A stretch of 64,000 bases of DNA from Streptomyces parvulus (GTDB lineage: Bacteria > Actinomycetota > Actinomycetes > Streptomycetales > Streptomycetaceae). The position numbers and the translations under genes were made by a program. Where the stretch lies: assembly GCF_014648855.1 (NCBI RefSeq), contig NZ_BMRX01000012.1:124001-188000 (forward strand), given 5' to 3'. The stretch's first letter is position 1, and every line of letters starts with the position of its first letter. Under the pieces are notes generated by a model that ran no database searches, was not told where the DNA came from, and saw only the letters and a program-made list of their open reading frames with translations. Below are positions 17,694-25,798 of this stretch, one piece after another.

Positions 17694-17796
17694 GCACCAC
17701 CCACCCGGGGGCGCGGGGCCGTGCCGATGCGCGGCTGTGCCGCGTGGCGCGACCAGCCACACTGAAGACAAAGACGCTCACGACCAAGGACCCCAG

Positions 17797-18384
17797 ATGA
17801 CCCGAGTGATCGCCGGCAAAGCCGGCGGACGCCGCCTGGCCGTCCCGCCCGGCACCGGCACCCGCCCCACCTCCGACCGCGCGCGCGAGGGCCTCTTCTC
17901 CACGTGGCAGTCCCTGCTCGGCGGCCCGCTGGACGGCGAGCGCGTCCTGGACCTGTACGCCGGCTCCGGCGCCGTGGGCCTGGAGGCGCTGTCCCGGGGC
18001 GCGGGGCACGTCCTGCTCGTCGAGGCCGACGCCCGCGCCGCCCGCACCGTCCGGGACAACGTCCGCTCGCTCGGCCTGCCCGGCGCCGAGGTCCGCGCGG
18101 GCAAGGCGGAACAAGCCGTCCGCACCCCCGCCCCCGCCGAGCCCTACGACATCGTCTTCCTGGACCCGCCCTACGCGGTCTCCGACGACGATCTTCGGGA
18201 GATCCTGGTCACACTCCGTACGGAGGGCTGGCTCGCCGGGGAAGCGCTCGTCACCGTGGAGCGCAGCACCAGAGGCGGGGAATTCGGCTGGCCGGACGGC
18301 TTCGAGGCGATCCGTGCCCGCCGCTACGGCGAGGGAACGTTTTGGTACGGTCGCGCCGCCTCTACGTGCGAAGACGCACGATGA
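17797..18384 (+). CDS. rsmD: 16S rRNA (guanine966-N2)-methyltransferase
   Basis: A 195-residue Rossmann methyltransferase. SAM motif I is DLYAGSGAVGLE (52-63) and the catalytic motif is DPPY (123-126), which identifies N2-guanine methylation as in RsmD. ATG 17797 follows AAGGA by 6 nt. The stop overlaps a possible coaD ATG; rsmD-coaD pairing is common in bacteria. Confidence 0.94.
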   Translation: MTRVIAGKAGGRRLAVPPGTGTRPTSDRAREGLFSTWQSLLGGPLDGERVLDLYAGSGAVGLEALSRGAGHVLLVEADARAARTVRDNVRSLGLPGAEVRAGKAEQAVRTPAPAEPYDIVFLDPPYAVSDDDLREILVTLRTEGWLAGEALVTVERSTRGGEFGWPDGFEAIRARRYGEGTFWYGRAASTCEDAR

Positions 18385-18410
18385 CCGGACCGGAGAGCGA
18401 GGGAATTCAA

Positions 18411-18890
18411 GTGCGCCGTGCCGTCTGTCCCGGGTCGTTCGACCCGATCACCAACGGACACCTCGACATCATCGCGCGGGCCTCCAGCCTCTACGACGAG
18501 GTCTACGTCGCCGTGATGATCAACCAGGCGAAGAAGGGCCTCTTCGAGATCGAGGAGCGGATCGACCTCATCCGCCAGGTCACCGCCGAGTACGGCAACG
18601 TACGCGTGGAGTCCTTCCACGGCCTCCTCGTCGACTTCTGCAAGCAGCGCGAGATCCCGGCCATCGTCAAGGGACTGCGCGCGGTCAGCGACTTCGACTA
18701 CGAGTTGCAGATGGCCCAGATGAACAACGGCCTCTCGGGCGTGGAGACCCTCTTCATCCCCACCAACCCCACCTACAGCTTCCTGTCCTCCTCCCTGGTC
18801 AAGGAGGTGGCGACCTGGGGCGGCGACGTCTCCCACCTGGTGCCGCCGCTCGTCCTCGACGTGCTCACGGAGCGACTGAAGAAGCACTGA
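18411..18890 (+). CDS. coaD: Phosphopantetheine adenylyltransferase
   Basis: A 159-residue hexameric enzyme of coenzyme A synthesis that transfers AMP to 4'-phosphopantetheine. The nucleotidyltransferase motif TNGH (14-17) follows CPGSFDP, and SFLSSSLVKE near the end is the ISSTXXR-like region. GTG 18411 with GAGGGA upstream gives the usual length. An alternative ATG at 18381 overlaps the rsmD stop and would add 10 residues. Confidence 0.95.
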   Translation: MRRAVCPGSFDPITNGHLDIIARASSLYDEVYVAVMINQAKKGLFEIEERIDLIRQVTAEYGNVRVESFHGLLVDFCKQREIPAIVKGLRAVSDFDYELQMAQMNNGLSGVETLFIPTNPTYSFLSSSLVKEVATWGGDVSHLVPPLVLDVLTERLKKH

Positions 18891-19011
18891 ACTCCCCACA
18901 GCCGCACCCCTGGAGACCGACAAACCGTCACCCGGTGTCCCCCGGACACCCCGGGGTCGTACAGTCGTCCCGTCCGTCTCCAACACAGCTGTAGAGAGTG
19001 GCGAGCACACG

Positions 19012-20130
19012 GTGGACGTCCAGAAGAAGCTCGACGAGATCACCGCCATGGTCTCCGGGGCCCGCGCCATGCCCATGTCGGCCTCGTGCGTGGTCAACCG
19101 CGCCGAACTGCTCTCGACGCTGGAGGAGCTGCGCGCCGAGCTGCCCGGCTCGCTCGCCCAGGCCCAGGAACTGCTCGGCGGCCGGGAGCAGATGGTCGCC
19201 GAGGCCCGCCAGGAGGCCGACCGGATCATCGAGACCGCGCACGCCGAGCGCGGTTCCCTGATCGCCGGCACCGAGGTCGCCCGCCGCTCCCAGGCCGAGG
19301 CCGACCGGATCCTCGCGGAGGCCCGCCAGGAGGCCGAGGAGGTCCGCGCCGAGGCCGACGACTACGTCGACTCCAAGCTCGCCAACTTCGAGGTCGTCCT
19401 CACCAAGACCCTCGGCTCGGTCGGCCGCGGCCGCGAGAAGCTGCTCGGCACCGGCCCCGGCCTCGACGAGAACGGCTACGAGGACGAGGACGCCCCCGAG
19501 CGCAGCCACGACCCCGAGACCCTGCGCCGCGACGCCGACACCTACGTCGACACCAAGCTCGGCGCCTTCGAGGCGGTGCTGGCCAAGACGCTGGAGGCGG
19601 TCGGCCGCGGCCGCCAGAAGCTGCACGGCCGGATCGCCACCGACGACCTCGGCGCCCTCGCCGACGACGCCGGCACCGTCCAGCACTCCAGCGACGCCGA
19701 CTACCTGGCCGGTCTCGCCGCCCTCTCGGACGCCCCCGCGGAGCAGCCCCGGCAGCCGGTCTACGGCGAGCAGCAGCCGGCCGCCGCCCAGGCGCCGCCC
19801 CAGGCCGTGCCCGAGATGCCCGCGCAGGAGCCGGCGTACGGCTACGCCCCGCAGCAGCCCGACCCGTACGCCGCCTACCAGCAGGCCTACGGCACCGGGC
19901 AGGACGCGTACGGCTACCAGCAGCAGCCCGGCGATCCCTACGGCTACCAGGGCTACGACCCCCAGCAGCAGGCCTACGACGCGCAGCACGGCTACGCCCA
20001 GGCCCAGCCCCAGCAGCCGCCCCAGCCCCCGCAGGGCGGGCCGCAGACGCTCGACGAGACCAGCCTCTTCGACACCGGCATGATCAGCGCCGAACAGCTG
20101 CGGGCCTACGAGCAGGGCCGGGGGGTCTAG
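19012..20130 (+). CDS. DivIVA/ATP-synthase-B-like coiled-coil protein with PQ-rich tail
   Basis: A 372-residue cytoplasmic protein. Residues 1-125 form a long coiled coil (QEADRIIETAHAERG, QAEADRILAEARQEAEE). A unit of about 30 residues is duplicated: ADDYVDSKLANFEVVLTKTL and ADTYVDTKLGAFEAVLAKTL. From about residue 240 it is low-complexity PQ/YGYQ-rich and probably disordered. Family annotation places it with DivIVA/Wag31-related proteins; a polar or septal scaffold role is inference. It lies between coaD and the DUF177-rpmF pair on the same strand. Confidence 0.78.
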   Translation: MDVQKKLDEITAMVSGARAMPMSASCVVNRAELLSTLEELRAELPGSLAQAQELLGGREQMVAEARQEADRIIETAHAERGSLIAGTEVARRSQAEADRILAEARQEAEEVRAEADDYVDSKLANFEVVLTKTLGSVGRGREKLLGTGPGLDENGYEDEDAPERSHDPETLRRDADTYVDTKLGAFEAVLAKTLEAVGRGRQKLHGRIATDDLGALADDAGTVQHSSDADYLAGLAALSDAPAEQPRQPVYGEQQPAAAQAPPQAVPEMPAQEPAYGYAPQQPDPYAAYQQAYGTGQDAYGYQQQPGDPYGYQGYDPQQQAYDAQHGYAQAQPQQPPQPPQGGPQTLDETSLFDTGMISAEQLRAYEQGRGV

Positions 20131-20259
20131 AGGTCCGGATTGGGCCGTGGGCGGATGGTCAAGTATCCTGGCTCTTCGGTCGCGCGTACGTCCGCGATCG
20201 CCGCTGCCCAGGGAACACCGGAGGGCGGCATCCCCGAGCTACGAAGACCGAAAGCAGGA

Positions 20260-20913
20260 ATGGTTCTGAACGCGCGCCTCGACCACCGCGACCCCCTCGT
20301 GTTCGACACACACGAGCTGGGGCGGCGGCCCGGTGCGCTCCAGCGCCTGACCCGCACGGTCGACGCTCCCAAGGACTTCGGTGTCCAGGGAGTCATCGGA
20401 GTGCCGGAAGGCGCCCCGGTGGAACTCGATCTCCGCCTCGAGTCGGTCATGGAAGGGGTGCTCGTCACAGGCACCGCCCGTGCCACGGCCGAGGGGGAGT
20501 GCGTAAGGTGTCTGGAGCCGTTGGAGCAGCAGCTCGCAGCGGACTTCCAGGAGCTGTTCTCGTACCCTGACGCCGACGACCGGGGCCGCCCTGCGGCGGA
20601 ACCGGGCGACGACGCCGAGGACGACGAGGACAGGCTCTTCGTCGAGGACGGTCTGATCGGCCTCGAACCCGTGCTGCGCGACGCGGTGGTGCTCGCACTG
20701 CCGATGCAGCCGGTGTGCCGGGAGGACTGCCCGGGTCTGTGTTCCGAATGCGGAGCACGCCTGGCGGACAACCCGGACCACCACCACGACGCCGTCGACA
20801 TTCGTTGGGCGGCACTGCAGGGACTCGCCGGTTCACTCGGAGACGGCGAGAAGGACGAGATGAGCGGCGACGGGCCAGATTCCGCGGACGCCGCCGAGAA
20901 GCAGGAGAAGTAG
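20260..20913 (+). CDS. DUF177 (YceD-like) protein
   Basis: A 217-residue acidic protein placed directly before rpmF, as in most bacteria. YceD-family proteins are linked to 23S rRNA/50S assembly. Four cysteines in CVRC and CPGLCSEC could bind zinc. The start at 20260 (AGCAGGA before ATG) is preferred because conserved sequence (LDHRDPLVFDTHELGRRPG) begins there. The last 30 residues are acidic and disordered. rpmF starts 2 nt after the stop. Confidence 0.88.
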   Translation: MVLNARLDHRDPLVFDTHELGRRPGALQRLTRTVDAPKDFGVQGVIGVPEGAPVELDLRLESVMEGVLVTGTARATAEGECVRCLEPLEQQLAADFQELFSYPDADDRGRPAAEPGDDAEDDEDRLFVEDGLIGLEPVLRDAVVLALPMQPVCREDCPGLCSECGARLADNPDHHHDAVDIRWAALQGLAGSLGDGEKDEMSGDGPDSADAAEKQEK

Positions 20914-20915
20914 CC

Positions 20916-21089
20916 GTGGCTGTTCCGAAGCGGAAGATGTCGCGCAGCAACACGCGCCACCGCCGGTCGCAGTGGAAGGCTGCGGTCCCCACCCTGGTTG
21001 CGTGCGAGCGCTGCCACGAGCCCAAGCAGCAGCACATCGCGTGCCCGTCTTGCGGCACTTACAACAAGCGCCAGGTCCTCGAGGTCTGA
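20916..21089 (+). CDS. rpmF: Ribosomal protein L32 (zinc form)
   Basis: A 57-residue protein: basic N-terminus (AVPKRKMSRSNTRHRRSQWK) and two CXXC-type pairs (CERC, CPSC) that mark the zinc-binding version. The GTG start is 2 nt after the DUF177 stop. It forms the DUF177-rpmF-rnc operon and shares the C+ zinc form with the L28 gene in this window. Confidence 0.96.
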   Translation: MAVPKRKMSRSNTRHRRSQWKAAVPTLVACERCHEPKQQHIACPSCGTYNKRQVLEV

Positions 21090-21108
21090 GCGGCTGGTGA
21101 GAGGCACT

Positions 21109-21930
21109 GTGTCAGTCCCCAAGAAGGCGGAAGACGCCAAGGCGGACCCACCCGCCAAGAAGAAGGCGGACACCCAGGCCTCGTCCCACACGCTTCTGGA
21201 AGGGCGGCTCGGCTACCGGCTCGAGTCCGCCCTTCTGGTGCGTGCGCTGACCCACCGTTCCTACGCGTACGAGAACGGCGGTCTGCCGACGAACGAGCGG
21301 CTGGAGTTCCTCGGTGACTCCGTCCTCGGCCTCGTCGTCACGGACACGCTGTACCGCACCCACCCCGACCTGCCCGAAGGCCAGCTGGCCAAGTTGCGGG
21401 CCGCGGTGGTCAACTCGCGTGCGCTGGCGGAGGTGGGCCGCGGGCTCGACCTCGGCTCCTTCATCCGGCTCGGCCGCGGTGAAGAGGGCACGGGCGGCCG
21501 GGACAAGGCGTCCATCCTCGCCGACACCCTCGAAGCGGTGATCGGCGCGGTCTATCTCGACCAGGGCCTCGACGCGGCCTCCGAACTGGTGCACCGCCTG
21601 TTCGACCCGCTGATCGAGAAGTCCTCCAACCTCGGTGCCGGCCTGGACTGGAAGACCAGCCTCCAGGAGCTCACCGCGACCGAAGGGCTCGGCGTCCCCG
21701 AGTACCTGGTCACGGAGACCGGCCCCGACCACGAGAAGACCTTCACTGCTGCCGCCCGCGTCGGAGGCGTCTCGTACGGCACCGGCACCGGCCGCAGCAA
21801 GAAGGAGGCGGAGCAGCAGGCCGCGGAATCCGCGTGGCGGTCCATCCGGGCCGCGGCGGACGAGCGCGCCAAGGAGGCGGCGGCGAAGGCGGCCGCCGAT
21901 TCCGCCGACGCACCGTCGGCCTCCGCCTGA
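21109..21930 (+). CDS. rnc: Ribonuclease III
   Basis: A 273-residue double-strand-specific RNase, the AbsB protein of S. coelicolor, where mutation impairs antibiotic production. The catalytic signature NERLEFLGDSVLG is intact. The C-terminal dsRNA-binding domain (about 165-235) ends in KKEAEQQAAESAW. The N-terminal 30 residues are Lys/Ala-rich. GTG 21109 has GAGAGG 4 nt upstream; GTG 21097 would add four residues. mutM follows after 91 nt. Confidence 0.95.
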   Translation: MSVPKKAEDAKADPPAKKKADTQASSHTLLEGRLGYRLESALLVRALTHRSYAYENGGLPTNERLEFLGDSVLGLVVTDTLYRTHPDLPEGQLAKLRAAVVNSRALAEVGRGLDLGSFIRLGRGEEGTGGRDKASILADTLEAVIGAVYLDQGLDAASELVHRLFDPLIEKSSNLGAGLDWKTSLQELTATEGLGVPEYLVTETGPDHEKTFTAAARVGGVSYGTGTGRSKKEAEQQAAESAWRSIRAAADERAKEAAAKAAADSADAPSASA

Positions 21931-22021
21931 CCCACCGCACGTCCCGAACGCCCGCCCCTTCCGACCGGGGCGGGCGTTCGGTTCGTCCACCGGCCCATCC
22001 GGCCCGCCCGAGGGGGATGCC

Positions 22022-22882
22022 ATGCCCGAGTTGCCCGAGGTGGAAGTCGTCCGGCGCGGCCTGGAGCGCTGGGTCGCCCACCGCACCGTCGCCGACGCCG
22101 AGGTACTGCACCCGCGCGCCGTGCGCCGGCACGTCGCCGGCCCCGACGACTTCGCCCACCGGCTGAAGGGGCACCGCTTCGGCATCGCCTCCCGGCGCGG
22201 CAAGTACCTGTGGCTGCCGCTGGCGGACACCGGCCAGGCGGTCCTGGCCCACCTCGGCATGAGCGGCCAGCTGCTGGTCCAGCCGCACGAGGCCCCCGCC
22301 GAGAAGCACCTGCGCATCCGCGTCCGCTTCGCCGACGACCTCGCCACCGAACTCCGCTTCGTCGACCAGCGCACCTTCGGCGGCCTGTCCCTGCACGACA
22401 CGTCCCCCGACGGACTGCCGGACGTCATCGCGCACATCGCCCGCGATCCCCTCGACCCGCTCTTCGACGAGGACGCCTTCCACCGCGCGCTGCGCCGCAA
22501 GCGGACCACGATCAAACGGGCCCTGCTCGACCAGTCCCTGATCAGCGGTGTCGGCAACATCTACGCGGACGAGGCCCTGTGGCGCTCCCGCCTGCACTAC
22601 GAACGCCCCACGGCGACCCTCACCCGGCCCCGCACCACCGAACTCCTCGGCCACGTCCGGGACGTCATGAACGCCGCCCTCGCCGTGGGCGGCACCAGCT
22701 TCGACAGCCTGTACGTCAACGTCAACGGCGAGTCCGGCTACTTCGACCGCTCGCTCGACGCGTACGGCCGCGAGGGCCTGCCCTGCCGGCGCTGCGGAAC
22801 GCCGATGCGCCGCCGCCCGTGGATGAACCGCTCCAGCTACTTCTGCCCGAAGTGCCAGCGCCCGCCCCGGCTCACGCCGTAG
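22022..22882 (+). CDS. mutM: Formamidopyrimidine-DNA glycosylase
   Basis: A 286-residue base-excision repair enzyme for 8-oxoguanine and FapyG. The N-terminus is MPELPEVE, where P1 after Met removal is the catalytic amine and E2 assists. LISGVGNIYADEALW is the helix-two-turn-helix. The zinc finger has CRRC followed by CPKC at the C-terminus. rnc, mutM and smc lie in the usual actinobacterial order. Its 3' end overlaps the convergent HxlR gene by 11 bp. Confidence 0.96.
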   Translation: MPELPEVEVVRRGLERWVAHRTVADAEVLHPRAVRRHVAGPDDFAHRLKGHRFGIASRRGKYLWLPLADTGQAVLAHLGMSGQLLVQPHEAPAEKHLRIRVRFADDLATELRFVDQRTFGGLSLHDTSPDGLPDVIAHIARDPLDPLFDEDAFHRALRRKRTTIKRALLDQSLISGVGNIYADEALWRSRLHYERPTATLTRPRTTELLGHVRDVMNAALAVGGTSFDSLYVNVNGESGYFDRSLDAYGREGLPCRRCGTPMRRRPWMNRSSYFCPKCQRPPRLTP

Positions 22883-23276
22883 GCATCCGCTGCGTGTCGT
22901 AGCGCTCGCGCGAGGCCAGTACGTCGTCCATCCGCCCCTCCAGGCACTGGATGAGCGCGATCAGCCGCTGCGCGACCTCACGGCCGGCGGTCGTCAGCTC
23001 GTAGTCCACGCGGGGCGGGTTGGTGTGCTGGGCCTCGCGGTGCACCAGACCGTCCCGCTCCAGCGCGTGCAGGGTCTGGGCGAGCATCTTCTCGCTGACG
23101 CCGTCGACGCGGCGCCGCAGCTCGTTGAACCGGAACGACCCCTCGTACAGCGCCCCGAGCGTCAGCGCGCCCCAGCGCCCCGTGACGTGCTCCAGGGTGC
23201 CGCGCGAGGGACAGGCCCGGGAGAACACGTCGAACGCCGGCTCCCGCTCCGCGGTGCGCTCCTGCGTGCTCGACAT
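22872..23276 (-). CDS. HxlR-family transcriptional regulator
   Basis: A 134-residue winged-helix protein with one conserved cysteine (residue 23, in SRACPSRGTLEHV) and the HxlR signature FNELRRRVDGVSEKMLAQTL. Members often sense electrophiles or redox change through that cysteine. The ATG at 23276 gives the family start, although GGAGG is almost adjacent to it; GTG 23297 is an alternative. Its 3' end overlaps mutM, and no likely target gene adjoins it except the CAP-domain gene upstream on the same strand. Confidence 0.85.
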   Translation of the reverse strand: MSSTQERTAEREPAFDVFSRACPSRGTLEHVTGRWGALTLGALYEGSFRFNELRRRVDGVSEKMLAQTLHALERDGLVHREAQHTNPPRVDYELTTAGREVAQRLIALIQCLEGRMDDVLASRERYDTQRMPTA

Positions 23277-23348
23277 TCCTCCAGCGTACGCGAGCACAGC
23301 GCACTCCCGCAGGGTGCGCTGCGTGGGGGAGAGCGGGGGTGGGGCGGT

Positions 23349-24518
23349 TCAGTAGCCGAAGTTCTGTGTCCACCACGGGCCGCCGGAGCCGAAGTGGACG
23401 CCGACGCCGAGGGTCTGGAAGTCGCAGTTCAGTATGTTGGCGCGGTGGCCGGGGCTGTCCATCCAGGCGTCCATCACGGCCTGGGCGTCGGCCTGGCCGC
23501 GGGCTATGTTCTCGCCGCCGAGGTTGTCGATGCCGGCCGCCGCGGCCCGGTCCCACGGGGTCGCGCCGCCCGGGTCGGTGTGGTCGAAGAAGCCCTGTGT
23601 GGCCATGGCCCTGCTGAAGTCCTCGGCGAGGTCGCGCAGGGCGCTGTTCGCGGCCACCGGGCTGCAGCCCACCTTGGCCCGCTCGTCGTTGACCAGCTTG
23701 AGCACCTGGGCCTCCGCGGTGGCCTCCTCGGACACGGCGGCGGGCGCGCTGGGCCGGGACGGCTCCTCGGTGGCCGGGCGCGAGGGCTCGGGCTTCGGCT
23801 CGCTGCTCGGGGTCCGCGCGGGCTTCTTCGTCTTGGACGGGGTCTCGGCCGGGGCCGCGGGCTCCGAGGCCGACGCCGAGGGGGAGCCGGTGGAGGGCGA
23901 GGGGGACGGGGAGTCCTCCGACGAGGCGGAGCCGGAGGGCGACGAGGACGACCGGTCGCCGCCGCGGCTCGGCGAGCCGCCGCCGTCGCGGCCGGTGTCG
24001 GCGCTGCCGGACGTGCCGCCCTGCTCGCCCGGGCTGTTGGTCGGGGTGTCCTGGGCCTGCACCCGGTCGCCCCCGCCGCTGCCGCCGCCGATCCGGTAGT
24101 TGTCGAGGCCGGGCACCGCGCCCGTGGCCACCGCCACGGTGCCGATGGCGACGGCGGCGGAGACGCCCAGCAGCCCCGTGCGGACCGGGGTGGCGGCCCG
24201 CTTGCGGCGCCTGCGGCGGCCGGGGGCGGGACGTGCGCCGCCGTCGGGGGCGTACCCGTCGCTGGGGAAGGCGACCGTGCGGCCGGCCTGCGGTCCCTCG
24301 CCGTCGGGGGCGTCCGCGTACAGGTAGGCGTCGCTCTTCGCGCGGACCTCGGCGTAGGCCTCCGGGTTCAGGTAGGGGGCGATCCCCATCGTCGGGCGGT
24401 CGTCCCCGCCCGGTGCGTGCGGGTCGCGGTCCCGGCCCGTCGTGCCGTCCGGCTGCGGGTCCCCCGCGGCGCGGCCCGTGGCGGCGCGGCCGGCGGCGGA
24501 GCGTCGGTGGCGTCCCAT
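23349..24518 (-). CDS. Membrane-anchored CAP/SCP-domain protein
   Basis: A 389-residue protein: a disordered cytoplasmic part (1-105), an arginine cluster (RRRRRKR, 101-107), one membrane segment (about 112-135), a long Ser/Pro-rich extracellular linker (140-255) and a C-terminal CAP domain (about 265-389). CAP motifs are visible: HTDPGGATPWDRA, GENIARG and DSPGHRANIL. It resembles bacterial YkwD-type proteins, whose function is not known. It diverges from the acylphosphatase gene; a Fur-box-like palindrome lies in the shared region. Confidence 0.85.
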   Translation of the reverse strand: MGRHRRSAAGRAATGRAAGDPQPDGTTGRDRDPHAPGGDDRPTMGIAPYLNPEAYAEVRAKSDAYLYADAPDGEGPQAGRTVAFPSDGYAPDGGARPAPGRRRRRKRAATPVRTGLLGVSAAVAIGTVAVATGAVPGLDNYRIGGGSGGGDRVQAQDTPTNSPGEQGGTSGSADTGRDGGGSPSRGGDRSSSSPSGSASSEDSPSPSPSTGSPSASASEPAAPAETPSKTKKPARTPSSEPKPEPSRPATEEPSRPSAPAAVSEEATAEAQVLKLVNDERAKVGCSPVAANSALRDLAEDFSRAMATQGFFDHTDPGGATPWDRAAAAGIDNLGGENIARGQADAQAVMDAWMDSPGHRANILNCDFQTLGVGVHFGSGGPWWTQNFGY

Positions 24519-24552
24519 GTCCTGGCCTTCCTCGTCCTCATGATCCACACGG

Positions 24553-24574
24553 AACTCACACGTAAGAGTGAGTT
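24553..24574. promoter_or_regulatory. 7-bp inverted repeat in the CAP/acylphosphatase intergenic region
   Basis: AACTCAC (24553-24559) and GTGAGTT (24568-24574) are perfect reverse complements with an 8-nt spacer, between the divergent starts at 24518 and 24663. It could be an operator. It lies 3 nt from the second palindrome at 24578. Confidence 0.3.
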
Positions 24575-24577
24575 TCA

Positions 24578-24590
24578 AATGAGATTCATT
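24578..24590. promoter_or_regulatory. Fur-box-like palindrome AATGA-N3-TCATT
   Basis: AATGAGATTCATT is a perfect 5-3-5 palindrome with the same arm sequence and spacing as the core of the classical Fur box (AATGATAATCATT). It lies in an unusually A+T-rich patch between the CAP-domain and acylphosphatase genes. Binding by a Fur, Zur or related protein is inference. Confidence 0.35.
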
Positions 24591-24662
24591 GGGTCGGGAC
24601 GGTACCGCATGACGCAAGGGGGTGAAGTGTCCGGCGAGACATTGACTGGTTAGGTTGCAGTC

Positions 24663-24944
24663 ATGAGCGAGGATGTACGACTGGTCGCGTGGGTGCGCGG
24701 ACAGGTCCAGGGCGTGGGTTTCCGCTGGTTCACGCGGGCCAGGGCGCTGGAACTCGGTGGCATGAGTGGTTTTGCTCTCAATCTGGCCGACGGCCGCGTC
24801 CAGGTGGTCGCGGAGGGGCCGCGCGAGCGCTGCGAGGGACTCCTCGACTGGCTGCACGGCGACGACACGCCCGGACGCGTGGACGGTGTCACCGAGATCT
24901 GGGACACACCGCGCGGCGGCTACGAGGGCTTCGCCATCCGCTGA
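24663..24944 (+). CDS. Acylphosphatase
   Basis: A 93-residue ferredoxin-like enzyme that hydrolyses acyl phosphates. The phosphate loop GQVQGVGFR carries the catalytic arginine R21, and N40 (FALNL) is the second catalytic residue. Length and both motifs are canonical. It stands alone between a divergent CAP-domain gene and a small coiled-coil gene, in the acylphosphatase-smc neighbourhood common to actinobacteria. Confidence 0.95.
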   Translation: MSEDVRLVAWVRGQVQGVGFRWFTRARALELGGMSGFALNLADGRVQVVAEGPRERCEGLLDWLHGDDTPGRVDGVTEIWDTPRGGYEGFAIR

Positions 24945-25323
24945 CGCCGCACCGGCCGAGGTCTCCCCGGCGGCCGGCGACACCCTGCCCGCAAGGGTGT
25001 CCGGAGCGAAAACGGGCAGGTGGTTGCCAAGAACGGCGCGCCGTGGGAGGCTCCGCAACCAGAATGATCGCCGCGCCCCGAGGGGCCCGCAGGAGTCGCA
25101 GCGCCGCCGCTTCCCGGCCGCGCGCCCCCGGGTGCCCGTCGATACGGGGCGTGATCGTGTTGACCGTCAAACTTTTTGGTGAGACGCTGAAAGCCCCGCG
25201 CACCTTAGCTGTTTGGCATGGTTGAACGGCAGTAAAAACTCCAAAGTGCCAAGCACCGCGGGTGCGAATCCCTCACGACCCACACCGCTTCGGTCGGTCA
25301 CTCATTGTGGAGGACCATCCATC
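24945..25323 (+). other. 379-bp non-coding region with structured leader
   Basis: No credible gene is seen. The 5' half is G+C-rich. From about 25155 the sequence becomes A+T-richer and holds TTGACC (25160-25165), a possible -35, without a clear -10. Two hairpins follow: GTTTGGCA (25211-25218) with TGCCAAGC (25247-25254), and GCACC-GCG-GGTGC (25253-25265), which overlap and are mutually exclusive. GGGTGCGAATCCC (25260-25272) resembles a tRNA T-arm, but no cloverleaf can be built around it. Confidence 0.5.
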
Positions 25324-25536
25324 ATGGCAAAGGCGCTTCTCGGTTACGTCGGCGGCTCCGACCCTCGACTCCTCGCCGAGATGCGACGGCTCCAGCAGCG
25401 CGTCCAGGACCTGGAATCCGAGCTCGGACGAATCCAGGCGGAGAACGACGTGCTGGCGGCTGCCGCTTCTCACGACAGGATCATGGAGAGCATGGAGAGC
25501 GTTGACGCACACCAGGCGGAGCCTGCGCTCACCTGA
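25324..25536 (+). CDS. Small conserved coiled-coil protein
   Basis: A 70-residue protein. After a short N-terminal stretch (AKALLGYVGGSDPRLLAEM), residues 22-48 form a heptad-like coiled coil (LQQRVQDLESELGRIQAEN), and the C-terminus is acidic. GGAGGA lies about 9 nt before the ATG. Family function is unknown to me; I recall it as conserved in Streptomyces next to smc. It is preceded by a possible structured leader and followed by a good terminator, so it is a monocistronic unit. Confidence 0.75.
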   Translation: MAKALLGYVGGSDPRLLAEMRRLQQRVQDLESELGRIQAENDVLAAAASHDRIMESMESVDAHQAEPALT

Positions 25537-25608
25537 TCACTGCATCGCTCCACGCACGGCACGCAGTGGTCGGGCCCGCCCGTACAGCCGCTAGGTGTCA
25601 GAGTCTGC

Positions 25609-25640
25609 AAGGGACGCTTCGGCGTCCCTTCTTTCTTTCC
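25609..25640 (+). terminator. Terminator of the small coiled-coil gene
   Basis: A 9-bp perfect stem (25609-25617 with 25622-25630) with a TTCG tetraloop, followed by CTTTCTTTCC. It lies 73 nt after the stop. Confidence 0.88.
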
Positions 25641-25798
25641 TGCCCCCGTCCCGGCGCCGGCGTCCCTCAGGACTTCCCTTCCCCGCGCATCCTTTCACCC
25701 TCTTCAACGTCTGATGTGCCCTGCACGTTCACCGGCGAAACCGCGGCGGTTCACCGGTTCATGGAGTGAGACATCCCCGAAAGGTAGAGTCCGGCGGC

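Noticed and set aside
15450..17771. A 773-codon minus-strand open frame antisense to recG
   Set aside because: No domain or start signal. The sense strand holds a complete RecG helicase.
25195..25290. tRNA-like segment with GGGTGCGAATCCC
   Set aside because: No matching 5' acceptor or anticodon arm could be built, and the loop has G where TTC is expected, so it is not a working tRNA. An old att-site fragment cannot be ruled out.
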